The position numbers and the translations under genes were made by a program. The notes under the pieces are model-generated. The model made no database searches. It had not been told where the DNA came from and worked only from the letters and a program-made list of their open reading frames with translations. Positions 1 to 8,477 of a stretch of 58,530 nt of DNA are shown piece after piece (within the stretch, counting starts at the first letter, position 1; every line of letters begins with the position of its first letter). The DNA comes from Caballeronia udeis. Lineage in GTDB: Bacteria; Pseudomonadota; Gammaproteobacteria; Burkholderiales; Burkholderiaceae. The stretch is from assembly GCF_001544555.2 (NCBI RefSeq), contig NZ_FCOK02000064.1:1-58530 (forward strand). Reading direction: 5' to 3'.

Positions 1-42
1 GGCTACACCTAAACCCTAAAAATAGCCGAAACCCAATGCTAG

Positions 43-441
43 CGGAGGTTTCGGCTAATTGATGGGGAAAAGTACGGACTAGCGAAGTGGCTTCCTCCCT
101 ACGGGTTCACCTGTCAGGTACACCACCTGGATGCCCGCGTTGGCGGCACCCACAAGATGTCCTTCCGTAACTTCAGCACCGGCAACAGCCATTCGTTCGG
201 TGGTGAGTACCTCGAACTGGTGCCGTTCGAGAAGATCCGCTACTCGGACCAATTCGACAACGCGAACCTTCCCGGCCAGATGCACACCACCATTTCATTA
301 CGGCAGGTGTCCTGCGGAACCGAGCTCACCATCGTGCAGGAAGGCGTGCCCGAGGTCATTCCCGTGGAGATGTGCTACCTCGGCTGGCAGGAGTCGCTGG
401 TTCAACTGGCGAAGCTGGTCGAACTCGATATCCCCGACTGA
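43..441 (+). pseudogene. SRPBCC (AHSA1-like) protein, 5'-truncated remnant
   Basis: The reading frame ending at 441 encodes the C-terminal two thirds of an SRPBCC/AHSA1-type small ligand-binding protein. Recognisable segments are the WLPP motif near 106-117, the KMSF..FSTG stretch and the C-terminal PVEMCYLGWQ. Similarity continues upstream of the first ATG (157) back to about 85, yet there is no start codon in this frame after the stop at 40-42. The usual N-terminal 20 or more residues (helix 1 and strand 1) are missing or scrambled. Translation from ATG 157 would give only 94 residues without the front of the fold. A decayed gene is therefore more likely than a short functional one. Family assignment is from recognition of conserved motifs. 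Confidence 0.6.
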
Positions 442-522
442 CTACGCCGGCAAACGATGTTGCGACGGATTTTTGATGGAGCAACGTTAAAGGTTCGTTG
501 AGGCACATTCACGGAAAGGGGT

Positions 523-1803
523 ATGTCTGAAAGGCCAGCGATTACAGGCGATGAAGACGACATAGCTGCGTCGGCGCCAGGGCGCCGACGTTTTCTGGCA
601 GGCCTGCTCATGATCGCGCCGGCATATGGGCTTGCCGCAAGCGCAACTGACACCCTCCCGAACAATGACAAGCGTTTTCCAACCGCCATGGATACTCCCG
701 TGAACCTCCCACTCGCCGACCGCGTGCGCGCCCGTGACATTGGCATCCAACCCGGCATTCTTTCCCCGGGGCCGCTGAACGCAATAACGGATGTGCCCGG
801 CATCATGGTGGGCCACGTTACGTTGAGCGAGGGTGACGCGACCAGGACCGGCGTCACTGCAATCGTGCCGCACGCGGGCAACCTGTTTCAGGACAAGGTC
901 CCCGCGGGCTTTGCGCTCGGCAATGGCTTCGGCAAATTCGCCGGATCGACGCAGGTCGAGGAACTAGGTGAAATCGAAACGCCCATCGTCCTCACGAACA
1001 CCCTTTCGGTGGCGGAAGGTATCGCCGGTGCAGTCGAATGGACCCTTGGGCAACCGGGTAACGAGCAAGTTGTGTCCGTCAATGCCGTGATCGGTGAAAC
1101 AAACGACGGCTTTCTGAACGACATCCGTGGCCGGCATGTTACGAAGCAGCACGTGCTCCAGGCCATCGCGGCAGCAACCAGTGGCCCGGTGCCCGAAGGA
1201 TGCGTTGGAGCCGGAACCGGCACACAGGCATTCGGCTGGAAAGGGGGTATTGGCACCAGTTCGCGCCTGCTGCCACGCAGCCTTGGCGGGTATGCGGTCG
1301 GCGTGCTTGTGCAGACCAACTACGGCGGCATCCTGTCAATCAACGGCGCGCCGGTCGGGAAGGAACTGGGACGCTACTACCTGAAAAACGCGGTTGACGA
1401 TCACGGCGGAGATGGTTCAGTCGTGATTGTGGTCGCTACCAATGCACCCCTCTCGGATCGCAACCTCAGCCGTATGGCACGCCGGACATTTCTCGGGATT
1501 GCCCGTACCGGCTCGTCAATGGCAAATGGTTCCGGCGACTATGCAATCGCGTTCTCGACGGCCCAGTCAGTGCGTCGAACACGCGAGCAGCGTACGGCGG
1601 TGGGGACAGTCGAAGACCTGCCAAACGACGCGATGTCGCCTCTTTTCCAGGCGGTCTCCGAAGCCACTGAAGAAGCCGTCTATAACGCGATGCTCAAGGC
1701 CGTTTCCACTACAGGATTCCAGGGACATCGTCTGGATGCGATTTCACCGGCTGCGGTAAAAAACATCATTGACCGTCATGGTTTAAATGTCAGCAAGACT
1801 TAG
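523..1803 (+). CDS. P1 family peptidase (DmpA/BapA type), Tat-exported
   Basis: This 426-residue protein belongs to the DmpA/BapA (P1, family S58) N-terminal-nucleophile aminopeptidases, which autocleave before a serine and remove D-, L- or beta-amino acids from peptides or amides. The expected autoprocessing site is Gly298-Ser299 in the GGDGS motif, followed by VVATNAPLSDR. The fold is otherwise complete: VPGIMVGHVT near residues 91-100 and the GAGTGT turn near 230. Residues 20-40 carry a twin-arginine motif (RRRFL) and a hydrophobic stretch, so periplasmic export through Tat is likely. A purine-rich ribosome site (AAAGGGG) directly precedes ATG 523. It stands alone, and its substrate cannot be read from context. 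Confidence 0.88.
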   Translation: MSERPAITGDEDDIAASAPGRRRFLAGLLMIAPAYGLAASATDTLPNNDKRFPTAMDTPVNLPLADRVRARDIGIQPGILSPGPLNAITDVPGIMVGHVTLSEGDATRTGVTAIVPHAGNLFQDKVPAGFALGNGFGKFAGSTQVEELGEIETPIVLTNTLSVAEGIAGAVEWTLGQPGNEQVVSVNAVIGETNDGFLNDIRGRHVTKQHVLQAIAAATSGPVPEGCVGAGTGTQAFGWKGGIGTSSRLLPRSLGGYAVGVLVQTNYGGILSINGAPVGKELGRYYLKNAVDDHGGDGSVVIVVATNAPLSDRNLSRMARRTFLGIARTGSSMANGSGDYAIAFSTAQSVRRTREQRTAVGTVEDLPNDAMSPLFQAVSEATEEAVYNAMLKAVSTTGFQGHRLDAISPAAVKNIIDRHGLNVSKT

Positions 1804-2034
1804 TGGCGGAATAGACGAGCAATTCGCGCGAACGGCAGCTTCAACTCTCACTTGACCCAAGCTCCGAAGCAGACTCGCAACCGAACGTGCGAGCCTGCTG
1901 CGAGCAGATCAGTAATTGTCTTAGATAACAAATTCGTAATTCGCTTGACGCTCACTGGTCAGAATCATCCCCGCAGAATCGCCTCATAGCGTCGTTCACC
2001 AGATGCTTGTCCAGAGGATATCGGGAAGATCACG

Positions 2035-2700
2035 ATGATGAGTTCACGTTCCATCAACATGCTGCGCGACGCCTTGCGCCCGCTTTCGGTTGCGGCGCTT
2101 CTCAGTTTCGCAAGCACCTGTCCTGCACAATCCGCAGTGAATGCGCAGGATACCGCCGGGGAGGCGAAAGCGCCGTCCATCGCATCCTGTGTCGCGTGTC
2201 ACGGCGCATTGGGCGCCGGCACCGCAACGGGTGGACCGCGGCTTGCCGGCAAAGATCCAGATTATCTCGCGCACGCACTGTCAATGTTCAAGGCGGGCAC
2301 GCGCGCAAGCGCTGTCATGCAGGGGGTCGCACACAATCTTTCCGACAGCGAGATACGCGAGCTCTCGATCTTCTTTTCGAGGCAGGACCCGCCGCTTGCC
2401 GAAGCTCCGCCGCCGCAGCAGAGCCTGGTGGTTGCCGGACAGCGGCTCGCCCAGATGGGTGCTGGATCAGGCATTCCCGCCTGTTTCAGCTGCCACGCGG
2501 CCGGTGGCAAAGGTAATGGCGCGCGATTTCCGGGCATCGCAGGCGAACCGGTGGCGTTTGTCGTTGCCCGGCTACACGAATTTCAGGCACGCGCGAAGGG
2601 GAAAACGCCGGCACCGGGCTCGATGACAGCCGTCGCGGCCACGCTGAACGACGCGCAGATCGAGGCGGCTGCAGCTTACCTTTCGGTAATCCAACCCTGA
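2035..2700 (+). CDS. Periplasmic di-haem cytochrome c (c4-like)
   Basis: The 221-residue protein has an N-terminal Sec signal peptide (hydrophobic residues about 17-32) and two class I cytochrome c domains. The haem attachment motifs are CVACH (residues 52-56) and CFSCH (150-154). Candidate distal methionine ligands are Met95 and Met197. The two-domain architecture of about 20 kDa matches cytochrome c4-like electron carriers that feed oxidases or dehydrogenases in the periplasm. No oxidase or dehydrogenase gene is adjacent, so the partner is unknown. Two ATG codons in tandem (2035, 2038) leave a one-residue ambiguity at the start. Confidence 0.88.
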   Translation: MMSSRSINMLRDALRPLSVAALLSFASTCPAQSAVNAQDTAGEAKAPSIASCVACHGALGAGTATGGPRLAGKDPDYLAHALSMFKAGTRASAVMQGVAHNLSDSEIRELSIFFSRQDPPLAEAPPPQQSLVVAGQRLAQMGAGSGIPACFSCHAAGGKGNGARFPGIAGEPVAFVVARLHEFQARAKGKTPAPGSMTAVAATLNDAQIEAAAAYLSVIQP

Positions 2701-2821
2701 CGACCGGCAAAGCGCGATCTGCGCGTCAACATTGCGTCGATTGACGTTGCGACTCAACGCCTGACAGCGTTTGCGACGGATATCCCCGTACCGCAACCCA
2801 TGCCCTTTGAGTCCAGTACAT

Positions 2822-2998
2822 ATGCGATTTCTTGTGTGGAGTAACGTCGTCGTGATATCAGGTCTGTTAGTAATGCTTAGCGGCTGCGCCGTGAGTGGTG
2901 ATGCCTCAAATTTGAGTGTAGCGCAGAGTCTGCAGCTACCGGAATCGTATCCTTGCCAGAACTTGCATGTTAAGGCGATGAGTTGCCCGCCCGGATAG
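2822..2998 (+). CDS. Small putative lipoprotein
   Basis: Starting at ATG 2822, this 58-residue ORF shows a short charged N-terminus, a hydrophobic segment and a lipobox LSGC around residues 17-20, typical of a lipoprotein signal peptide cut by Lsp. The remaining 38 residues have two further cysteines and no motif I recognise. The ribosome site is weak. A longer ORF from 2771 would place an unrelated leader before the signal peptide, so the internal ATG is preferred. It could be a chance ORF, but the well-formed lipobox argues for a real small lipoprotein. Confidence 0.4.
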   Translation: MRFLVWSNVVVISGLLVMLSGCAVSGDASNLSVAQSLQLPESYPCQNLHVKAMSCPPG

Positions 2999-3239
2999 GA
3001 CGGCAGAGACACGCTCGGCTTCGTCAAAGTTCGCCGCAACCTGAATAGCATCAGGTGAACCGGGCATAGCAGCTTCCCCAGTCCTATTTGCGTTGCCCAA
3101 TGCGCGCGTTGCTTAGGTGAGGACGCCCGTGCTTCGAAGTTCTTTGCATCCGCCGAGTATCAGAGTTGAACAAGGGTAAGGCGAGAGTTCCACCGGATCG
3201 CTATCTGGTGGAGCGAGCTTGCGTGCGGGACAACGGTTT

Positions 3240-3941
3240 TCAAACACACGCTTCGGTCGGTTCTGACATCGTCACACGGTTCTTCACGCTGGGACGCTCC
3301 TGCATCCTTGCGTACCAAGCTTGAAGCGCTTCGCACTCCGCAGGCGCCGGCAGATTCACCAGCCCTGCAAAGATCAAACCGCCTATGACCGTGATGTCGG
3401 CCATCGAGAAAACCTCACCGGCGACGAACGGCTGTCTTTCCAGAATGGCATTGAAGTAATGCATACCCCTTAGGGCTTTGTCGCGCTGACGGAAGCCCCA
3501 CTCGGCGTTCTGATAAATCTCGACGTCGGGTCCAAGCCCCGGTGTGGCGTGGTGAAAATAAACACTGATGGCGTCGAGCAACTCCAACTCGGCGCGCTTG
3601 CTCATCATGTGAATCAAGCCCTTTTCGCGCGGTGTTTTACCGGTCAGTGTGGGAACGCCGTCAAGCGCGTCAAGGTATTCGGTAATGGCCGTGCACTCGG
3701 CAATAAAGGTCCCGTCGTCGAGTTTGAGCACCGGCAGCGTGCCTGAGTAATTCTTGGCGAGGAACCCAGCCGTCTTGTGCTCGCCTTTCCAAAGATCCAC
3801 CGAGACAAACTGGACCCGCGATTGCAGGTTCTTCTCGGCCAAAGCTATGCGGACACGCGCCGGATAGGGGCCGGTGTGCCAATCGTAAATCTTCATCATG
3901 GCCAGTTTGGTTACGTCGAAATTGATGATGCCGGAACTCAT
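3240..3941 (-). CDS. Glutathione S-transferase family protein
   Basis: From ATG 3941 the protein has 233 residues: an N-terminal thioredoxin-like GST domain (MKIYDWHTGPYPARVRIAL, then the TLPVLKLDDG and ECTAITEYLD glutathione-site elements) and an all-alpha C-terminal domain with the PFVAGEVFSMADI motif. Such enzymes conjugate glutathione to electrophiles or act as peroxidases or dehalogenases in the cytoplasm. The start is chosen because GAGAGG lies six bases before ATG 3941; the upstream in-frame codons lack a ribosome site. The gene diverges from a TetR gene with a strong palindrome between them, so repression by that TetR and induction by a reactive compound is the simplest model (inference). 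Confidence 0.88.
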   Translation of the reverse strand: MSSGIINFDVTKLAMMKIYDWHTGPYPARVRIALAEKNLQSRVQFVSVDLWKGEHKTAGFLAKNYSGTLPVLKLDDGTFIAECTAITEYLDALDGVPTLTGKTPREKGLIHMMSKRAELELLDAISVYFHHATPGLGPDVEIYQNAEWGFRQRDKALRGMHYFNAILERQPFVAGEVFSMADITVIGGLIFAGLVNLPAPAECEALQAWYARMQERPSVKNRVTMSEPTEACV

Positions 3942-4015
3942 TGATTGCCTCTCTATGGTTTGGTTACAGCGTGATTGCAACGGAAAAGATGACGCCGGAA
4001 CTCATTATCTACGAT

Positions 4016-4035
4016 CCTACCGAACGTTTGGTAGG
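4016..4035. promoter_or_regulatory. Candidate TetR operator
   Basis: CCTACCGAACGTTTGGTAGG is a 20-base inverted repeat, symmetric except for one mismatched pair, lying between the divergent GST and TetR genes (about 75 bases before the GST start and 63 before the TetR start). Length, symmetry and location are as expected for a TetR-family dimer controlling both promoters. The symmetry is read directly; binding is inferred. Confidence 0.65.
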
Positions 4036-4098
4036 TTGCAATATAGGAGTTATAATCGGTTGCGTCAATACCGTTTTTCATTTGCGAGGGCGGGATCA

Positions 4099-4674
4099 GT
4101 GAAGAATGAAGTGAGCTCGAACTCCCGGGAGAAAATCCTGGCGGCCGCCAAAAGGATCGCGCAGGCCCATGGCTACAGCGGGTTGAATTTTCGTGATCTC
4201 GCGGAAGATGTCGGCATCAGGGCTCCGAGCATCTTTCACCACTTTGCAAGCAAGGCCGATCTCGGCGCAGCGGTAGCGAGGCGTTATTGGGAAGACTCGG
4301 CGGCGTCTCTGGACGCGCTGCTGGCCGAATCCCAGGATCCGCTCCTCTGCCTGCGCGAATATCCCGATACATTTCGCAAGGCGCTCGAGAACGATAATCG
4401 CATGTGCCTCTGCAGTTTCATGGCCGCCGAATATGATGACCTGCCGGAAGCGGTGCAGAAAGAGGTCCAGATCTTTGCTGATGTAAATGTTGAGTGGCTG
4501 GCCAAGGTTCTGTCCGCTGCTGCCGTAGTCAGTTCCAAAGAGAGCGAACCGCGGGCTCGCGCCATCTTCGCCGCCGTCGGCGGCGCTCAGCTCATGGCGA
4601 GGAGCCGCTCGGATATCTCGCTCTATGACGCCTTGATCGAGAGCTATCGCGCGGCGGGTCTCCTACCGGCATAG
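4099..4674 (+). CDS. TetR/AcrR family transcriptional regulator
   Basis: A GTG start at 4099, preceded by GAGGG about nine bases upstream, gives a 191-residue protein. Residues about 8-55 form the TetR helix-turn-helix (EKILAAAKRIAQ, NFRDLAEDVGI, SIFHHFASKADL). The rest is an all-helical ligand-binding domain with a Met-Cys-Leu-Cys segment (NDNRMCLCSF) as found in some TetR proteins regulating electrophile-responsive genes. The frame stays open back to 3898, but that extension overlaps the divergent GST gene and the operator and lacks TetR similarity. It most likely represses the GST gene and itself through the palindrome at 4016-4035. Confidence 0.88.
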   Translation: MKNEVSSNSREKILAAAKRIAQAHGYSGLNFRDLAEDVGIRAPSIFHHFASKADLGAAVARRYWEDSAASLDALLAESQDPLLCLREYPDTFRKALENDNRMCLCSFMAAEYDDLPEAVQKEVQIFADVNVEWLAKVLSAAAVVSSKESEPRARAIFAAVGGAQLMARSRSDISLYDALIESYRAAGLLPA

Positions 4675-4817
4675 CGGTGCAATCTTCCATGCCGTTCATT
4701 ACGATTCTGCCGCGCGACATCGCTATCAGGATGACAAAATCAGGCATGTAAACTGCTACGGCTTATATGCCTAACGCATCAAGGGTGTCGATCAGGGACG
4801 AGAGCGGAGGCCTAAAA

Positions 4818-5162
4818 ATGAACGTACTTGAATTGGCCCGTGAGTCGGGGTTGGCCGTTCTCCTGGACGGACGGATCGGATGTCAGGAATACACAAGCGT
4901 GTCCGGTTCGATCGATGCATTGTTGCGCTTCGCGGCGGTCGTGCGCATGGCTGCGCTGCGAGAACGCAAGCGCTGCCGGCGCCGCGCCAGTTGCGGTCGA
5001 TTAGGAAGGCGTAAACAACAACTCTCAATGGACCTGCGGCTTCGCGAAGAAACTCCGCTAACGGACAAGCGCAAACGCCGCACTGTCAGTTATTTGCCGA
5101 ACACCGCCAGCTGCCGAATGGAGTCGCATCTAAGGTCGCTGCGGCCTGCCCTGTGCCGATAG
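4818..5162 (+). CDS. Hypothetical protein, possibly frame-altered at the C-terminus
   Basis: ATG 4818 follows GGAGG with an eight-base gap, a strong translation signal. The first 45 residues (MNVLELARESGLAVLLDGR and onward to FAAVVR) look like a real small soluble protein. Beyond about residue 48 the translation becomes very rich in Arg, Cys and Ser and loses protein-like character up to the stop at 5162. Either the protein is 114 residues with an odd basic tail, or a frameshift near 4960 has replaced its natural end. I do not recognise a function. It is followed by a strong hairpin at 5176. Confidence 0.4.
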   Translation: MNVLELARESGLAVLLDGRIGCQEYTSVSGSIDALLRFAAVVRMAALRERKRCRRRASCGRLGRRKQQLSMDLRLREETPLTDKRKRRTVSYLPNTASCRMESHLRSLRPALCR

Positions 5163-5175
5163 CACAGCGCAATTT

Positions 5176-5208
5176 GAGGGCTCGCTCCCGATCCGGGAGC
5201 GAGCCCTC
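5176..5208. terminator. Strong hairpin between convergent genes
   Basis: A perfect 15-base-pair stem (GAGGGCTCGCTCCCG with its complement) and a three-base loop lie 13 bases after the stop of the small gene ending at 5162 and 65 bases after the end of the convergent YVTN gene. Flanking AATTT and TCTATATT tracts are weakly U-rich in both directions, so it probably acts as a bidirectional intrinsic terminator. Confidence 0.7.
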
Positions 5209-5273
5209 TCTATATTGGAAAAGCGCATGGTGAGCTGCTTGCAGATTGCTGCCCCCTGCCCGCACCACGCCGC

Positions 5274-6608
5274 TCAGGTCTCCACGAGCAAGCCCTTACT
5301 CTTCATGAACACGGCGACCGCGGCGACCCGAATCTCCCCTGGCGGCTGCAAGGATGAAACGGACACATCGAAGTCTGCATGTTTGGCGCCGGCGGGAATC
5401 GTGATCCGTGACGCCACGACCGCGTCCGGGAACGCCCCGGTAAAACCCGGCCAAACGTACGTTGGCCGGGATAGCGCATGCTCAATAAAAACTCGCGCTG
5501 TCGTCGAGTTCCCTCTCACTACCGGCGACTGCACCTCGATATCCGTGAGCACTCCGATCTCTTCCCGATTGATTGGTGCACTTACGAACACCCCAACGAA
5601 TTGAGGCACGACAAGGGGCGCCAGAACGCTCAGGTCGATCGTCTTGATCACCGTATTTTTATGCGGACCCTCAGTGGCAATCTGCACCAGACGCGCCGGC
5701 GTCGACGCGCTGGTCGGCGCACATAGTACCCAGACGTATCGGCTATCCGGCGTCACCGCGACAGCACAGGTACCGTCGAAGGCGGGGATCGATACCTGGC
5801 CCGTGCCCGGGTTGGCGGGATCAATCGCGCGCAGCGTATTGGCCGGTGCGCCGTGGGCCACATACACATGTTTGCCATCCGGTGCGACCGCGATGCCTTG
5901 CGGGTTCGCAGCGACGGCAAACGTGCTCGTCGCGAGCGAGCTTGCGTCAATAACGGAAACGGTGCCGTCGGCACCATTCGCTACGTACGCGTGCGCGCTG
6001 TCCGGCGTGACTGCCACACCCTGCGGGTTGTGACCGACCGGCACCAGGCCGACAAGCGCCGGGGATCCAGTGGGCGAGACTGTCGGGTTCAGTACCGAAA
6101 CCGTGCCGTCCGTTGCGTTTGTGACATAGACCCGGGTGCCGTCCGGGGAGACCGCGACCCCATACGGACCGTTGCCAACACCCGTTCCGCCCGCGAAATC
6201 AAACCTGTTTATCGTATAGAGATTGTCGAACGCCAGAAAGGTCTGCCCGGCATCGGGTCCCACCGCCATACCCCCGCTCACCTCCGGCGGGGAGCCGCCG
6301 GATTCAAGCGGGAAACTTCCGAGGGTCGCCGCTTTCGGGTGGTGCTCCTGCATATCGATGACATAAGGAAAACAAGCCTCGCCTCCGGGCAGCGATGACC
6401 ACGCCACTAGCGAGACCGAGGCGCCGCCGGGTCCGGCCGCAAGCGCGGTGACCTTCATGTCCACCGCAGGAAAGGTACCCCCGAGCTCGGGAATTTCTAT
6501 TGTCAGTTCCGGCCGATGGTGTCCCGTTTCCGCGTCGAACACATAGACCGCACATCGCTTGGGATGCGACTGCAAATTGACCGGTACAAACACATGCGCG
6601 TGTTCCAT
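5274..6608 (-). CDS. YVTN-type beta-propeller protein
   Basis: The 444-residue product contains repeated YVTN-like blades (GPYGVAVSPDGTRVYVTNATDG, NPQGVAVTPDSAHAYVANGADG and NPQGIAVAPDGKHVYVAHG are three consecutive units, residues about 155-280) followed by a C-terminal beta-rich region. Proteins of this type fold as seven-bladed propellers and usually bind ligands or serve at surfaces or in periplasmic redox complexes. No signal peptide is visible at the N-terminus (MEHAHVFVPVNL), so the protein as called is cytosolic or uses a non-classical route. GGAGAAAAGCC before ATG 6608 supports this start. The biological role is not evident from neighbours. Confidence 0.75.
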   Translation of the reverse strand: MEHAHVFVPVNLQSHPKRCAVYVFDAETGHHRPELTIEIPELGGTFPAVDMKVTALAAGPGGASVSLVAWSSLPGGEACFPYVIDMQEHHPKAATLGSFPLESGGSPPEVSGGMAVGPDAGQTFLAFDNLYTINRFDFAGGTGVGNGPYGVAVSPDGTRVYVTNATDGTVSVLNPTVSPTGSPALVGLVPVGHNPQGVAVTPDSAHAYVANGADGTVSVIDASSLATSTFAVAANPQGIAVAPDGKHVYVAHGAPANTLRAIDPANPGTGQVSIPAFDGTCAVAVTPDSRYVWVLCAPTSASTPARLVQIATEGPHKNTVIKTIDLSVLAPLVVPQFVGVFVSAPINREEIGVLTDIEVQSPVVRGNSTTARVFIEHALSRPTYVWPGFTGAFPDAVVASRITIPAGAKHADFDVSVSSLQPPGEIRVAAVAVFMKSKGLLVET

Positions 6609-6745
6609 GGCTTTTCTCCGACGAAGAGATGCAGTTCGTTCAGTCCCTCATGCAAAATAAAACGGCGATCCGTCATCTGATTCTAGGTCGGGATGTGGCA
6701 ATGTACCGGAAGAAATCGGGTGCTAGAGTCGTCATCACTCATACC

Positions 6746-7672
6746 CTATTGCTGCCCCGCGCCGAAGAGCCGTGGATCTGCACGACGCCTTAGATCTTCG
6801 GTAGTTTCCCCTTTGTCATTTGGCCGCCAGCCAGGTGGCTTGGCTACGTAGCCATATACCTCGCGTATGGAACGCGCGGTCAAGAGGTCGCGCCACAACG
6901 CGCGCCAGTGATCGAACTCGATAGTCAACAAGTTATAGGTCGTCATCGGCTTGACCAGACCGAAGCGACATCGCACGCCGCGCTTTTCTGCAATGTAGGT
7001 ACCGAATAGCCGATCGAACACGATCAGCACACCACCATAGTTTCCATCAAGGTATTCGAGGTTGGACGCGTGATGCACGCGATGTGCAGAAGGCGTGTTG
7101 AAGATCCATTCAAGCGGCCCGAGGCGTGGAATCCAGGTGACATGTAACCAGAACTGATAGAGCAAATTGAGCGTCAGCAGCATCAGCACAATCTTTGGTG
7201 GCATGCCAAATAGCGGCGCGAGCACGAAGAACAGCGTCGAACCGGTAAGACGGCCGGTCCAGCCAAAACGGTACGCAGCGGAAAGGTTGAGTTGATTGGG
7301 TGAATGATGGACGGCGTGGGTGCACCAGAACCAGCGCGTCCGATGAGCCGCACGGTGGAACCAGTAATAGCAGAACTCCTGACCAACGAAACAAGCCAGC
7401 CATCCGCTCCAATGGTTCATCGGCAACGTCCAGAGCCGGTGCTGCCAGAACCAGTCCATAAAATGGCTATAGAACGCCAGTGGCAACAACCAGCGCAACG
7501 GATACTCACGAACGAGAAAGTCGGCCACTGACACACTGGCTGCCTTCCAGTCGTAGCCTCGCCAGCCGTGCCGGACAGCAAGCACCAGTGCCTCGACCAA
7601 TGAGGCAACGAGGATGCCGATATTTGCGTACTTGAGTAGGGTGAGCAACATAGCCATGGCCGGATCATCCAT
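6746..7672 (-). CDS. Sterol desaturase/fatty acid hydroxylase family membrane protein
   Basis: This 308-residue integral membrane protein has the histidine clusters of the fatty acid hydroxylase superfamily: HRAAH, HAVHH and HRVHH, which bind a di-iron centre on the cytoplasmic face. At least four hydrophobic segments are visible (about residues 8-28, 60-75, 90-108 and 165-190). Such enzymes oxygenate or desaturate lipid chains, carotenoids or sterol-like molecules using O2. The gene is monocistronic as far as spacing shows. The start at 7672 lacks a clear ribosome site; Met6 or Met8 are alternatives. The exact substrate cannot be inferred. Confidence 0.85.
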   Translation of the reverse strand: MDDPAMAMLLTLLKYANIGILVASLVEALVLAVRHGWRGYDWKAASVSVADFLVREYPLRWLLPLAFYSHFMDWFWQHRLWTLPMNHWSGWLACFVGQEFCYYWFHRAAHRTRWFWCTHAVHHSPNQLNLSAAYRFGWTGRLTGSTLFFVLAPLFGMPPKIVLMLLTLNLLYQFWLHVTWIPRLGPLEWIFNTPSAHRVHHASNLEYLDGNYGGVLIVFDRLFGTYIAEKRGVRCRFGLVKPMTTYNLLTIEFDHWRALWRDLLTARSIREVYGYVAKPPGWRPNDKGETTEDLRRRADPRLFGAGQQ

Positions 7673-7775
7673 AGGGTGATGCCGGTCAGCGTAGTTTGAC
7701 GCCCCTTGAGCCGCAACCGGACTGGGACGAACCGGGTCCGCCGTGGGGCGGATTGGGCGGGTTGGACGGTCTGCG

Positions 7776-8477
7776 CTATTGCTGAAGGCGTTGCATCAGC
7801 GTTTCCCGATGCTGCCGGCTGCAGGGCACCTCGACGCCACTGCGCAGCACGACTGTGGCATCGCCCTTCCCTCGTGGCCGCACAGCAAGCACGGCGGCCA
7901 GCGCCACCGCGGCGCCGCGGTGCGTGCGGACAAATGCGGGGTCGAGGTCATTGAGCAAGGCAGCAAGCGTGCGTCGTATCAGCAGGCTGCGTCCGGGCAG
8001 ATGGATATTGACGTAGTTATCGGCGGCCTCCAGCCATTCGATATCCGCGCAGCGCACGACATGCGTTTGCCCGCGATCGGCGACCATCAGTTGCGCGGGC
8101 ATGCCAACGCTCGGGCGCACTGCACCGCGGACCGGCTCGCGCAACCGCTGCACGGTGCGCGCGAGGCGCTCCGGCTCGACAGGTTTCAACAGGTAGTCGA
8201 CTGCCTGGGCGTCGAATGCCCGCAACGCATACTGGTCGAACGCGGTCACGAATACCAGCGCTGGACCGTCGTCCGGCAAGGACGCCGCCACGTCGAAACC
8301 GTCGACCTCCGGCATCTGTACGTCGAGGAAGATCACGTCCGGCCGCAACTGCGCAGCCAGCATCAGCGCCCCCGCACCGTCGGCGGCGCCCGCCACCTCG
8401 ACATCGGGAAACACCCGAAGCATACGCAGCAGCTTGCTGCGAGCGAGTTCCTCGTCGTCGACAATCAGTGCGCGCAT
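7776..8477 (-). CDS. LytTR-family response regulator
   Basis: A 233-residue AlgR/LytR-type regulator. The receiver domain (residues 1-120) has the acidic pair D7/D8, phosphoacceptor Asp52 (FLDVQMPEVDG) and Lys98 (YLLKPVE). The C-terminal LytTR DNA-binding domain spans about 130-230, with IEWLEAADNYVNIHL and FVRTHRG motifs. It overlaps the upstream kinase gene by 13 bases, so the two are translationally coupled and form one two-component system. Regulators of this class bind direct repeats through beta-strand contacts. Their target genes cannot be deduced here. Confidence 0.92.
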   Translation of the reverse strand: MRALIVDDEELARSKLLRMLRVFPDVEVAGAADGAGALMLAAQLRPDVIFLDVQMPEVDGFDVAASLPDDGPALVFVTAFDQYALRAFDAQAVDYLLKPVEPERLARTVQRLREPVRGAVRPSVGMPAQLMVADRGQTHVVRCADIEWLEAADNYVNIHLPGRSLLIRRTLAALLNDLDPAFVRTHRGAAVALAAVLAVRPRGKGDATVVLRSGVEVPCSRQHRETLMQRLQQ

